From Phycisphaeraceae bacterium (GTDB lineage Bacteria > Planctomycetota > Phycisphaerae > Phycisphaerales > Phycisphaeraceae), in contig PBAS01000039.1 in the NCBI GenBank assembly GCA_002716625.1, positions 1 through 33,121 of the forward strand: a stretch of 33,121 nt of DNA, written 5' to 3'. The notes beneath the pieces are model-generated. The model did not search any database and was not told where the DNA came from. It worked only from the letters and a program-made list of their open reading frames with translations. This document shows positions 7,636-15,114 of the stretch, piece by piece. Position numbers and translations under genes: made by a program. Each line of letters starts with the position of its first letter. Within the stretch, counting starts at the first letter, position 1.

Positions 7636-8013
7636 TTAGAATGGTGTTTCGTCCTCATTAAGCACTTGACCTAACGTGTCCCCACCGGTCTCGCCAAACT
7701 TACCATTTCCACCACCACCGATAAGGGTGAGGTTGCTACAAATAATTTTTGTAGAATATTTTTCAATTCCATCCTTGTCCACATATTTATCGGTTTCTAA
7801 GCGACCGTCAATGTACACCGGAGATCCCTTCGAGAGATAGTTGTTCGCCGCGTGTGCGTCTTTCTCCCACAGAACCACGTTGTGCCACTGGGTGTTGTCC
7901 TTGAAACTTGTTGCCACTCGCAGGTTCGCTACGCTCTTGCCTGAGTTGGTCGTCACCAACTCGACATCGTGTCCTAAATTTCCTAAAATCTGAACTTTGT
8001 TCACTGTTCCCAT
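7636..8013 (-). CDS. ssb: Single-stranded DNA-binding protein
   Basis: The 125-residue protein has an OB-fold SSB sequence: NKVQILGNLGHDVELV at the start, then VANLRVATS, WHNVVLWEK (the conserved W-x3-L-W core), GSPVYIDGRLETDKY and YSTKIICSNL. The tail is short and ends DETPF, matching the acidic, aromatic-ended tip by which bacterial SSBs recruit partner proteins. It coats single-stranded DNA during replication and RecT-mediated annealing. Two ATGs compete. The one at 8019 lies only 3 nt after AGGAG, while that at 8013 has 9 nt, so I choose 8013. It belongs to the same operon as RecT and the exonuclease. Confidence 0.92.
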   Translation of the reverse strand: MGTVNKVQILGNLGHDVELVTTNSGKSVANLRVATSFKDNTQWHNVVLWEKDAHAANNYLSKGSPVYIDGRLETDKYVDKDGIEKYSTKIICSNLTLIGGGGNGKFGETGGDTLGQVLNEDETPF

Positions 8014-8200
8014 TTTCATTTACTCCTTCATTAATGTTTTTACACTCTATAATTCTGGCTCCAGGAAAAATCTCCTTGACCCAGACTAAACTCTCGAACG
8101 CATCACGCTCCATCCTTCTTCCGCGATATGCTTCCCTTAGAATTTGGAATTCTGACTGACTTAGACAAAGCTCTTTTTTGTAACGTTGTATAATTTTCAT
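7808..8200 (-). CDS. Doubtful ORF bridging the HNH and SSB genes
   Basis: The frame covers 130 residues. The first ~60 (MKIIQRYKKELCLSQSEFQI onwards, then WVKEIFPGARIIECKNINEG) look like real protein and fill the otherwise empty stretch between HNH stop and SSB start. The last ~65 are a shadow of SSB, with Arg/Gln/Ser-rich, unstructured composition. A second start, MERDAFES at 8113, overlaps the HNH stop by 11 nt. Either a real gene runs far into ssb, or a frameshift or sequencing error hides its true stop. The 5' part overlaps the HNH C terminus, which itself looks weak there. Confidence 0.35.
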   Translation of the reverse strand: MKIIQRYKKELCLSQSEFQILREAYRGRRMERDAFESLVWVKEIFPGARIIECKNINEGVNENGNSEQSSDFRKFRTRCRVGDDQLRQERSEPASGNKFQGQHPVAQRGSVGERRTRGEQLSLEGISGVH

Positions 8201-8654
8201 GAATGTCTCTCAGTGTTCCAATCACCTGCCTGCCGAGCCTGCCCTTTGGCTCAAGGTGACGGATTTTTTGTACGATTTGTTCCTGGTGATGGTGGCGCAG
8301 ATGACATGGACGACACAACCAAATAACCGTGTGTGGCTCATCATAGTCGGGGTGATGACCCTCGACCGCACCAACAACACCACATAGCTGGCAATGGTCC
8401 GGGTGTTCAATAAGGCCAAGAGTTTTGGACGAATTGATTAATTTCCGGGCGGCCCGTTTCTGAGCGCTCGTATCTCGTATTTTCTTCTGTCGCGCCTTTT
8501 CTTTTTCGGGGTTTTTTGCATAGGCGGCTCGACGGGATGCGTTCCTACACGGCTTGCAAGAATACTGGAGTCCATCAGGATTGTTTGAGCACTTATGATA
8601 TGCCGTAAAAGGCTTTTTCGCCTTGCACGTTCGACAAGCTTTACCATCCAGCAT
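8103..8654 (-). CDS. HNH endonuclease-like protein with zinc ribbons
   Basis: The 183-residue protein has an N-terminal zinc ribbon (CRTC at 8-11, CKPC at ~33-36), a basic linker (residues 40-75), and an HNH/treble-clef core CQLCG...EGHHPDYDEP...WLCRPCHLRHHH. Two CxxC pairs hold structural zinc, and the paired His of EGHH plus the late His form the nicking site. Such proteins are common in phages, near packaging genes or as free-standing homing nucleases. A TTAAGG ribosome site lies 8 nt before the ATG. The last ~35 residues look less natural than the overlapping frame, so the true C terminus may be shorter. It lies in the recombination operon after the integrase. Confidence 0.75.
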   Translation of the reverse strand: MLDGKACRTCKAKKPFTAYHKCSNNPDGLQYSCKPCRNASRRAAYAKNPEKEKARQKKIRDTSAQKRAARKLINSSKTLGLIEHPDHCQLCGVVGAVEGHHPDYDEPHTVIWLCRPCHLRHHHQEQIVQKIRHLEPKGRLGRQVIGTLRDIHENYTTLQKRALSKSVRIPNSKGSISRKKDGA

Positions 8655-8683
8655 TAACGGGGCCTTAATATTGTTGACATTTT

Positions 8684-8711
8684 TGTGCAGATGAAAATTG
8701 ACACCTGCACA
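8684..8711 (+). repeat. 28-bp inverted repeat between integrase and HNH genes
   Basis: Arms TGTGCAGATG (8684-8693) and CACCTGCACA (8702-8711) pair with one mismatch around an 8-nt spacer. It lies in the 101-bp gap downstream of the integrase stop. An operator, an integrase or excisionase site, or part of attP would all fit. The sequence alone does not decide. Confidence 0.35.
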
Positions 8712-8755
8712 TAAAAACAGTTAGTTACAGTTATTGGTCAGCGCTCTTAGCTTAG

Positions 8756-9925
8756 TCAACTTTCCTCCTTGAGCACAGAATCAAACGATTTAAACAAGTT
8801 AGAGGTCAGCGAAAGCTGAGTGGTGGTTTCGTTACCTTCCGGGTGTATGTCATCATTCACTTCATCATCGGTGATCGAGAGTACAACCTGCCTGCGTCGA
8901 ATAGCATCTGAGTGGAGGTAACGCTCGGTCATCTTCAGGTCCTTGTGCCCGAGAATGTCTCGGACTGCCTTTGGGTCTCCAGAGAGAAGCGTAGCTTGTG
9001 TTGCGAAGAAATGCCTACAATCTCGCAGGTAGATCATCCTGTCATATCCTGCCTCTTGGGTAGCCGCCTTGATTACTGGCCCATCCCAATCGCACCAAAT
9101 GTGTTTGCTGGTGGGGTGCAGGTCTCGCTGAGAGCGGAGTGCTTTCATTGCAGCGTTATTCAGAGGCACGGAGCGGGATTCCTTGCTTTTCGTGTCCTGC
9201 TCCTTGAGCACGGCAAACCAATTGCCGTTTGAGTCCATCTTAATACAGTCGTATGTCATTCTTCTAAGCTCGACGGCACGAATGCCCGTGTTTCGGGCAA
9301 ATACATACTGATTTCGCCAGTGCTCTGGCAATGCTGCAAGAAATCGCTCAACAACAATCGGCGGGTGTATTTTCCCGCGCAGTTCGCTGGTGGATTTAGC
9401 CGACTTGATTTTGGTGGGGTAAAACGTCATCAGGGACCGCAACTGCAAGAGCCCCGTGTCGTCCCCTTCACTAACGCACCTTCGCATCGCTTCTTCTATG
9501 ACAAGTTTAAGCTTGGCTGTTTCGCGTCTCCAGGTTTGAGGCTGAGTCGTTTCCGACCGCATCTCGATATACTCCTCCCAAAACGCCTTTGGTTCATATC
9601 CAACCAGCGGAGTAGTACTGCCATGAAAACCAACGATGGAATTCCACATGGACCGATGACCGAGGTAGTCGGACGCACCTTCGCGCCTACCTTCGTCCCA
9701 CTCACGCAACTCACCGAGAGTTATTCCCGGAGTAGTGTCGCTTGCAGTAGCGTCATTCTCAACCTCCCAAAGCGCCCTCATTAACCGACCCACTTTGACT
9801 GCGTGATTTCGTTTCGTCATGCGCGTAGAAAACTCGAACTTTTTCTTTTCGCCACCCACAATGGCAGTAAACACCAAATAATAGAATTTGGTTTTTTTAC
9901 CGTGTCTTATTAGTTTTTTGATCAC
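8756..9925 (-). CDS. int: Tyrosine recombinase (phage integrase)
   Basis: The 389-residue protein is of normal length for a phage integrase. Residues 1-60 resemble the arm-type DNA-binding region, ~65-180 the core-binding SAM-like domain, and ~185-350 the catalytic domain. Visible catalytic residues are Arg216 (NTGIRAVEL), a Lys near 246-248, Arg304 in LRDCRHFFAT, His327 in LGHKDL and nucleophile Tyr336 in MTERYLHSD. The first box II residue is Arg301 where His is usual. It starts at GTG 9925, whose bases overlap the TGA of the excisionase-like gene (GTGA), so translation is coupled. It would catalyse site-specific integration and excision. It sits in an early recombination operon rather than alone beside attP. 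Confidence 0.9.
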   Translation of the reverse strand: MIKKLIRHGKKTKFYYLVFTAIVGGEKKKFEFSTRMTKRNHAVKVGRLMRALWEVENDATASDTTPGITLGELREWDEGRREGASDYLGHRSMWNSIVGFHGSTTPLVGYEPKAFWEEYIEMRSETTQPQTWRRETAKLKLVIEEAMRRCVSEGDDTGLLQLRSLMTFYPTKIKSAKSTSELRGKIHPPIVVERFLAALPEHWRNQYVFARNTGIRAVELRRMTYDCIKMDSNGNWFAVLKEQDTKSKESRSVPLNNAAMKALRSQRDLHPTSKHIWCDWDGPVIKAATQEAGYDRMIYLRDCRHFFATQATLLSGDPKAVRDILGHKDLKMTERYLHSDAIRRRQVVLSITDDEVNDDIHPEGNETTTQLSLTSNLFKSFDSVLKEES

Positions 9926-10095
9926 TTAGCAGCCATCCGGGCCTTAGCGTCGATGTACGCATCAAGTGCCTCTTGCTTGTAAAAATTTCTACGACCAAGT
10001 TTAAATTTTGGCGGGTCAACACGGCGATAGAGGTATGATTCCGACACCCCGAGATACTCCGCAGCTTGCGATATGGTCATCAGGTCTTCGCGCAT
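9922..10095 (-). CDS. Excisionase-like winged HTH protein (57 aa)
   Basis: The gene reads MREDLMTISQAAEYLGVSES, then YLYRRVDPPKFKLGRRNFYK and a short helical tail ending MAAK. That is the HTH_17/excisionase pattern: a helix-turn-helix beginning TISQAAEYLGVS, then a wing with a basic R-x-N-F-Y-K strand. It overlaps the RecT stop (TAATG) at its start and the integrase GTG at its end. Proteins of this type bind next to integrase sites and steer the reaction to excision, or act as small transcription factors. Its coupling to the integrase favours an excisionase role. Confidence 0.8.
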   Translation of the reverse strand: MREDLMTISQAAEYLGVSESYLYRRVDPPKFKLGRRNFYKQEALDAYIDAKARMAAK

Positions 10096-10874
10096 TAGGA
10101 GACACCGTCCCCCGGTGACAGATCGTCGATGGGTGAAGCGATGGTCTGCTTAAGGAACGGTGCTCTGATGTCCTCAGATGGTGCAGTTGTCGGAGCCCCA
10201 AAATCCCCGTAAGTAGCTGCGTCATCCGTTTTCAATGCCTGCTCAAAGTCCGGGTTCGTCGGCCAATAATTTGCTGCTTGTCTAACGCATGTTTTACGAT
10301 ACATCGCTAATGTGTGATTTCGCCAAACTGGCGAATTACCAGATTTAATTTTAGACCTAAATTTCTCAAGGTCCACTACAGTCATAGGCTCTACGTGCCT
10401 GAGACCGTCAGGGAGTGTGGCTATACAATATACGCCAGCTAGGGGGCCGCGCTCTTCATCGATTGCTATAATTTCGTGCTGGACATCCGGGTTGCCGCCG
10501 CGAAAAATTTTGAGTTTACCTTGTTCCACTTCGTTCTTGTAGTAAGGCGAAGTGGCGGCATGTTTGATCAGTCCGTGGCGTTGAGCAAGGTGAATCAGTC
10601 CCTTGTAAGAGATGATCATTTTAGCAGTGCCTCTGAACGGCACCATGTATGCGAGTTCGCCAAAACGCAGACCGCATTCGGTAGCGCGGAGCACGGTCTG
10701 GGCTATCGAGCCGGTAGTGCATTGTTGCAATTGGGGCGAGTCTGAAATGGTCGAGAGCGCAGAAAACACAATCGCCTGCGGATTGACATGTCCTGCTGCT
10801 GACAAAGGCAACGCCTCTTCAAATGCCGACATTTTTGATTCCATTACATTCTTTATTCTCACCAGTGCCGTCAT
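10095..10874 (-). CDS. recT: RecT-family single-strand annealing protein
   Basis: The 259-residue protein carries RecT family landmarks: SALSTISDSPQLQQCTTGSI, ATECGLRFGE, AYMVPFRGTAKMIISYKGLI, the segment PVWRNHTLAMYRKTCVRQAA near residues 180-200, and a flexible acidic tail. RecT anneals complementary single strands and promotes strand invasion, working with a 5'-3' exonuclease. The gene starts at an ATGA overlap with the exonuclease gene upstream and ends at a TAATG overlap with the excisionase-like gene, so the enzymes are made together. SSB from the same operon would serve the same reaction. Confidence 0.93.
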   Translation of the reverse strand: MTALVRIKNVMESKMSAFEEALPLSAAGHVNPQAIVFSALSTISDSPQLQQCTTGSIAQTVLRATECGLRFGELAYMVPFRGTAKMIISYKGLIHLAQRHGLIKHAATSPYYKNEVEQGKLKIFRGGNPDVQHEIIAIDEERGPLAGVYCIATLPDGLRHVEPMTVVDLEKFRSKIKSGNSPVWRNHTLAMYRKTCVRQAANYWPTNPDFEQALKTDDAATYGDFGAPTTAPSEDIRAPFLKQTIASPIDDLSPGDGVS

Positions 10875-11890
10875 GCTGCGTCTCCGTTGAAAAAGGACCG
10901 AAATGTCCGGTATGATTTAGTCTTTGTGTATTTCTTTATCGTTCCTGCATCGATTTTTAAATCCTTGGTGAGGGACTTGTAATCAACCGTTTTTCGCTCA
11001 GATGTTTTCCACAGGATCTTCCCGAACTCCCCTTCTATACCGGCACGGGGTCCGATGGTCTCCTTGAGCAAATTCTGTGCAAGGCGAATACGCTCTTCAG
11101 CGTCATCCTTATCCCCCTTGGCGCGAATCAAGTCCTGTATAACAGCAGAGGACTCTGCGCCTGCATCGATAAGCGAGTCACCCTTTGACGCTGGATATCG
11201 CTCTGTGATGAACTCGGTACATGCCCTCGACCCTGTCATAGGAATAGGCTCATCGCCAATGATGTGACGGGTCAGAAAATTGTATCCTGTCTCGATAAGT
11301 GCGTACTGGACCTCTGGGTCTGCGTCCCACTCATGCACGACCTCGAGCAAGCCTGAGTTGCCGTTGAACACGCAAAACTGCGTCTTCTTGAGGCCCGTTA
11401 CAGCCATCTGCCACTGGCATTGGCCATAATAGGTCGGGTTGTTCGTGTAATTCTTGAATCCAAAGCCGCTGGGGCATTTGACTTCAATATTGATCGGCTC
11501 ATCAAGATCGGTGCGGATGAAATCGCAGGTGGCTCTCATCCATTGCAACAGGGGGTGTAGCGTAGGCTGGCCTTTAACGAGAACGCAGCCGGGATTCGAG
11601 TCCTGATACATGCCGCCGAGCCCATTGAAACGACCCGGTGCCACCTCATCGCCCTCGAGATTGTTACCCCTCGAGATGTGCGGATTTAGGTCAGCCTGCC
11701 AACCCTCCTCCAAGCGCATCTTGACTTTGTGCGGGTCGGAGTAAGAGCATGTGCCAGTGATGCCTCCGGTATCACCGGAGCCTAGCTCGACTGGGGAATT
11801 CCCAGGATTTAAGACAAGTTGCTCTGCTGGAATTATAAACTTCGATAGATCACCCATGCCGTCACTATAACGAACGGTAAAGTGTTTCAC
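10871..11890 (-). CDS. YqaJ/lambda-type viral exonuclease, RecT partner
   Basis: The protein has 339 residues. The nuclease core shows a PD-(D/E)xK pattern: Asp123 (ATCDFIRTD), then INIEVKCP with Glu136 and Lys138, and YYGQCQWQMAVTG with the helix Gln typical of YqaJ/RecB-like enzymes. An N-terminal ~75 residues come before the domain, and a helical C-terminal part (~245-339) follows it, with a possible DNA-binding end. It would resect 5' strands to load RecT. The start is GTG at 11890, with no Shine-Dalgarno and a TATACT box 8 nt upstream, so the message may be nearly leaderless. MGDLSK at residue 12 is an alternative start. It is the first gene of the recombination operon. Confidence 0.85.
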   Translation of the reverse strand: MKHFTVRYSDGMGDLSKFIIPAEQLVLNPGNSPVELGSGDTGGITGTCSYSDPHKVKMRLEEGWQADLNPHISRGNNLEGDEVAPGRFNGLGGMYQDSNPGCVLVKGQPTLHPLLQWMRATCDFIRTDLDEPINIEVKCPSGFGFKNYTNNPTYYGQCQWQMAVTGLKKTQFCVFNGNSGLLEVVHEWDADPEVQYALIETGYNFLTRHIIGDEPIPMTGSRACTEFITERYPASKGDSLIDAGAESSAVIQDLIRAKGDKDDAEERIRLAQNLLKETIGPRAGIEGEFGKILWKTSERKTVDYKSLTKDLKIDAGTIKKYTKTKSYRTFRSFFNGDAA

Positions 11891-11895
11891 AACAT

Positions 11896-11930
11896 AAAAG
11901 TATAGTGAATGAGAATATAGACGTACTTTT
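11896..11930 (-). promoter_or_regulatory. Leftward early promoter with overlapping inverted repeat
   Basis: On the minus strand TATACT (complement of 11899-11904) is a good -10 box 8 nt before the exonuclease GTG. No strong -35 is seen. The -10 lies in an inverted repeat with arms AAAAGTA (11896-11902) and TACTTTT (11924-11930). The plus strand 11904-11920 reads AGTGAATGAGAATATAG, close to the repeats at the rightward promoter. Repressor control is inferred. Confidence 0.45.
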
Positions 11931-12568
11931 TACTGAGACATTTTTGAGCACATGACTCGCCAAATGTCATACCACTGGTCAGAAGTTGCCGTATAGGGCA
12001 GTATATGCCCCGTCAGCGCGATTTTACCCACATCTGATATACGCGCACCAAGAGGGGAGTCAAATAGCTCTTGAAGTGCTTGGGGTGGGGTGCTCGAATC
12101 AGTCAGGAGCGTCGAAATTGGGACATCAAGCCCATCTGCCAACTTCTGAAGCACTCCTGCGCCCGGATTGCTGGTTTTCATGCGCTCGAGCCTGGAGATG
12201 TCGGACTGGGTGACCCCGGTCCGTTTTGATAGTTGGGGTTGAGTGAGTTTTTTAAGCGCACGATAGGCTTTCAGGTTTCTACCTATTGTTCTGCCCAATC
12301 CTGATGCAGTAGCAGGCTTGGTCGTACGAATTTTTGGCTCGATTTCCTTATATAAGGGACCGAAAAGTTGACCAACATCATAGCCAAACGCATCAGCCAA
12401 GGCGAACACGACATGCATCGATGGGTTCCTGATGTCCCCGTCTTCTATGCGCGAAATGGTTTGTGGGGCTAGGCCGCATCGCCCTGCAAACGCCTTGACC
12501 GTTAAGCCGCTTTTGGCCCTTAGCGCCAGAATATTGCGGGATAACACCTCACTATCCAAACGACTCAT
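11930..12568 (-). CDS. Phage repressor with two tandem XRE-type HTH domains
   Basis: The 212-residue protein has one HTH at residues ~11-70 (LALRAKSGLTVKAFAGRCGL, then PQTISRIEDG) and a second at ~95-155 (LKAYRALKKLTQPQLSKRTG, then TQSDISRLER). The last ~55 residues show no LexA-type protease motif, so cleavage in the SOS response is not indicated. GGAGAG lies 7 nt before the ATG at 12568. It is transcribed away from the replication operon and toward the recombination operon, with early promoters on both sides, the classic place for a cI-like repressor. Two DNA-binding domains in one chain could let it hold two half-sites or act as a fused cI/Cro-like pair. The function is inferred from architecture and position. 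Confidence 0.82.
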   Translation of the reverse strand: MSRLDSEVLSRNILALRAKSGLTVKAFAGRCGLAPQTISRIEDGDIRNPSMHVVFALADAFGYDVGQLFGPLYKEIEPKIRTTKPATASGLGRTIGRNLKAYRALKKLTQPQLSKRTGVTQSDISRLERMKTSNPGAGVLQKLADGLDVPISTLLTDSSTPPQALQELFDSPLGARISDVGKIALTGHILPYTATSDQWYDIWRVMCSKMSQ

Positions 12569-12592
12569 TTTAACACTCTCCAGTCCCGACCA

Positions 12593-12619
12593 CCCGGTAA
12601 TAACTATATCACGACCGGG
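12593..12619 (-). promoter_or_regulatory. Repressor promoter region with inverted repeat (putative autoregulatory operator)
   Basis: CCCGGT (12593-12598) and ACCGGG (12614-12619) form a perfect 6-bp inverted repeat with a 15-bp spacer. On the minus strand TATAGT within the spacer is a reasonable -10, and only weak -35 candidates lie upstream. The arrangement would let a bound dimer cover the repressor's own promoter. Confidence 0.35.
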
Positions 12620-12669
12620 GCAGAGGCAATACTGCTATTGAGCCGCATTTGCATGTGTATGCAGGGACG

Positions 12670-12726
12670 AAAAAGTGACTGCGCGTATAAAAAATACTTG
12701 CAATAAAAAGTGACTGAGCGTATAAG
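12670..12726 (+). promoter_or_regulatory. Rightward early promoter with two direct-repeat operator-like sites
   Basis: The 21-bp repeats 12670-12690 and 12705-12725 differ at one base, are 35 bp apart, and both end in GCGTATAA. TTGCAA (12698-12703), 17 bp, then TATAAG (12721-12726) is a good sigma-70 promoter, with the second repeat overlapping its -10. Transcription would begin at about 12732-12734, at the first codon of the helicase. Repressor binding here is inferred. Confidence 0.6.
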
Positions 12727-12731
12727 GGGGT

Positions 12732-14279
12732 ATGGCGCAGCATTCGACTTTTCAGAGCAGAGTCTATCAAACACGTTCAATCGAGAGGGCTTATGCCCTC
12801 TTAAGTACCCGGATTCTCAACTTAATTTTAGTTGCGCCAACGGCTAGTGGGAAGACGGTCATTGCGACTCGTCTGGTTCACATGTTGGGGGTCCGGGTGC
12901 TGTTTTTAGCACACAGAATAGAGCTTATTGAACAGGCTGCGGAGCGACTCCGACAAGCAGGGCTTGATGTGGGCATTGTCGGCAAAACCGTCCCAGACAA
13001 TCAGGTGGTTGTGGGTTCCGTGCAAAAAATGTGTAAGCGTCAATCAATTGACGGTCTTGGGCTTATCGTTATTGATGAGGCGCATCGGGCTGTAGGAAAT
13101 TCGTACAAGAAAATTCTTGAGGCACATCCGGGCGCAAGTGTGCTTGGCCTAACCGCGACCCCTTATAGGTCAGATGGTAAAGGGCTCTCGGAGGTTTTTG
13201 ACGAGATGGTCGTCGTCGCAACGCCAAGAGGGCTAATGGACGAGGGATTCATCGCAACCCCCCGAATTATGGCACCGTCAAAAATTGACTACGACAAACT
13301 CAAGCGCAAGGGTCGCGATTTCGACATGGATGATGCCGCCGAGTCGATGGTGTTTTTGTCGGGCCGAATCGTGGAACACTGGCTCGACTATGCCAAATCC
13401 AGACCCACCGTTGTATATGCCTGTAATATTAAACATTCAAAAGCCCTGACCCGTGCATTTCTTGATGTGGGTATAAGCGCAGCACACCTTGACGGTACAA
13501 CGCCTCTAAAGGAGAGGGTCAAGATCCTCACCGACTTGAGAGAGGGTCGGGTGAATGTGGTCTGTAATGTTGGTGTGCTCACAGAGGGTTGGGACCTGCC
13601 TTCTTTGAGCGTGTGCGTACTCGCCAGACCAACGATGAGCACGGGTCTCTACTTGCAAATGGTCGGCAGAGTCCTGCGACCGCTTAAGGGCAAGGATAAA
13701 CCTATCATCCTCGACCATGCCGGATGCGTGCGTGAGCACGGCAAGCCACAGGACCACCGCTCGTTTTCACTCGAATCGGGACTTGAGAAAAAGGGCAAGA
13801 GAAAGCGCACAAATCTTCGTATATGTGACTGGTGCGGGTCGGTCGGCAGCGTAAGGGACAAGGTGTGTGCTGATTGCAACATGCCGTTTCGCGAAATGAT
13901 TCCTGGAGTCGAGGAAAGCGATTCGGAACTGGTTGAATTGCTTGATGATGGATTTGCTCAGATCAAACGATGTGCGCGAGGGTGCGGGGAGACTGTCCAC
14001 CGCAGGGCAAAGTGGGGCTCATACTGGCACCTACTAAAATGTGAGCGTGGGTGTACGAGGCAGTGGGTCTGTTTCCCGCCAAAAATTGCGTCACGGGAAG
14101 ACAAGCAAAGGGAATACGAGTTTTTTCTAAGAGAATGCTTAAAGAAGCGCAACGATGTTGGATGGGCCTCACACCGGTTCCGAGAGGTGTTTGGGGTATG
14201 GCCAAGGGGACTAAAAGGAGGGAAAAGCGATGCAGGAAGACGTATTCAGACGATATTATGGGCTGCTGACCAAAGATGA
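12732..14279 (+). CDS. Superfamily 2 DNA helicase with C-terminal zinc-finger region
   Basis: The protein has 515 residues. SF2 motifs are in order: APTASGKT (Walker A, 35-42), FLAHRIELIEQA (Ia), VIDEAHRA (DEAH box, 115-118), GLTATPYRSDG (III), VVYACNIKHSKAL (IV), VLTEGWDLPSL (V, ~283-292) and QMVGRVLRP (VI, ~309-317). Beyond residue 360 come CDWC/CADC (Cys365, 368, 379, 382) and a second Cys-rich stretch (Cys414, 418, 437, 441, 447), likely zinc ribbons for DNA contact. It resembles the SSL2/RAD25-like helicases common in phage replication modules. The ATG at 12732 follows an in-frame stop by two codons, has no usable Shine-Dalgarno spacing, and lies at the predicted transcription start. The 3' end overlaps the primase by 50 bp. 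Confidence 0.9.
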   Translation: MAQHSTFQSRVYQTRSIERAYALLSTRILNLILVAPTASGKTVIATRLVHMLGVRVLFLAHRIELIEQAAERLRQAGLDVGIVGKTVPDNQVVVGSVQKMCKRQSIDGLGLIVIDEAHRAVGNSYKKILEAHPGASVLGLTATPYRSDGKGLSEVFDEMVVVATPRGLMDEGFIATPRIMAPSKIDYDKLKRKGRDFDMDDAAESMVFLSGRIVEHWLDYAKSRPTVVYACNIKHSKALTRAFLDVGISAAHLDGTTPLKERVKILTDLREGRVNVVCNVGVLTEGWDLPSLSVCVLARPTMSTGLYLQMVGRVLRPLKGKDKPIILDHAGCVREHGKPQDHRSFSLESGLEKKGKRKRTNLRICDWCGSVGSVRDKVCADCNMPFREMIPGVEESDSELVELLDDGFAQIKRCARGCGETVHRRAKWGSYWHLLKCERGCTRQWVCFPPKIASREDKQREYEFFLRECLKKRNDVGWASHRFREVFGVWPRGLKGGKSDAGRRIQTILWAADQR

Positions 14280-15114
14280 AACGGTCAGGGAGTGGTTTGC
14301 GAAGAGGCACAGGGACAACTCGGTGCGAAAATTTAGAGGCACACTTGATGACCAAATACAGAATATAGGCAAACTCGAGTTGGCTGGCTACGATGTACAC
14401 ATGTGCATCAACACCGGCACGGAGCGCACTACCGAGGGCATCGACACATATCACGCCTGCTTTATTGATGTCGATTATAAGTCCGGGCATCGCGCAAAGC
14501 ACGATTTTAAAATGCAACCTCACTTTGCTGTTGAGACCGGAAATGGATGGCACATCTATTGGCTACTCGACCCTGGAGAGAATATCACCGAGTGGAGGCT
14601 GGCACAAAAGGCATTGGCGCGAAAATTTCAAACGGATGAAGCGGTAAATCTTGCGACACAACTGGTGCGACCTGCCGGACTGCGCTACAATAAGACTGCG
14701 ACGACTCGACTTGGTGACGATTGCCATACACGACTGCGCACTAATGTGAAAGCGCCTGTGCGGCGATACACTCTCGACGAAATCATTATTGGATTTGGCC
14801 TTGTTCTGACTCCTAAGCCTGTTTTTTTGGCGCGAGAGAATACAACAAAAAATCGAGGGTGCGCTGGGGCGAGAGCCGAACAGTATCTGGCGAAGATGGC
14901 AATTGCCGTAGAGGGAGATGGAGGAAGTCTCCAGACGTACAAGGCATGCAAGGTTGGGTGTGATTTTGGTGTAAGTATGGACGAGTTTTGGCCAGCCCTT
15001 TTAGACTGGAATCGAAGGTGTTCGCCACCTTGGGACGAGCGCGAACTTCAGCAGAAGTTGGAGAGTGCTTATAGAAATCAATCACGGAATTTTGGGTGGA
15101 GGATGATTGCATAA
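14230..15114 (+). CDS. Archaeo-eukaryotic-type primase (prim-pol) with PriCT-like tail
   Basis: The 294-residue protein has metal-binding FIDVD (Asp80, Asp82), the nucleotide-site strand VETGNGWHIYWLL with His108, and QLVRPAGLRYN, as in RepB/prim-pol-like AEP primases of phages and plasmids. Residues ~215-294 (YLAKMAIAVEGDGGSLQTYK, then WDERELQQKLESAYRNQ) resemble PriCT domains that connect to the helicase. It would lay primers for phage replication. A strong ribosome site, AAGGAGGG, precedes the ATG. It starts 50 bp inside the helicase gene and overlaps the D5 helicase start (TAATG), so three replication proteins are coupled. Confidence 0.82.
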   Translation: MQEDVFRRYYGLLTKDETVREWFAKRHRDNSVRKFRGTLDDQIQNIGKLELAGYDVHMCINTGTERTTEGIDTYHACFIDVDYKSGHRAKHDFKMQPHFAVETGNGWHIYWLLDPGENITEWRLAQKALARKFQTDEAVNLATQLVRPAGLRYNKTATTRLGDDCHTRLRTNVKAPVRRYTLDEIIIGFGLVLTPKPVFLARENTTKNRGCAGARAEQYLAKMAIAVEGDGGSLQTYKACKVGCDFGVSMDEFWPALLDWNRRCSPPWDERELQQKLESAYRNQSRNFGWRMIA

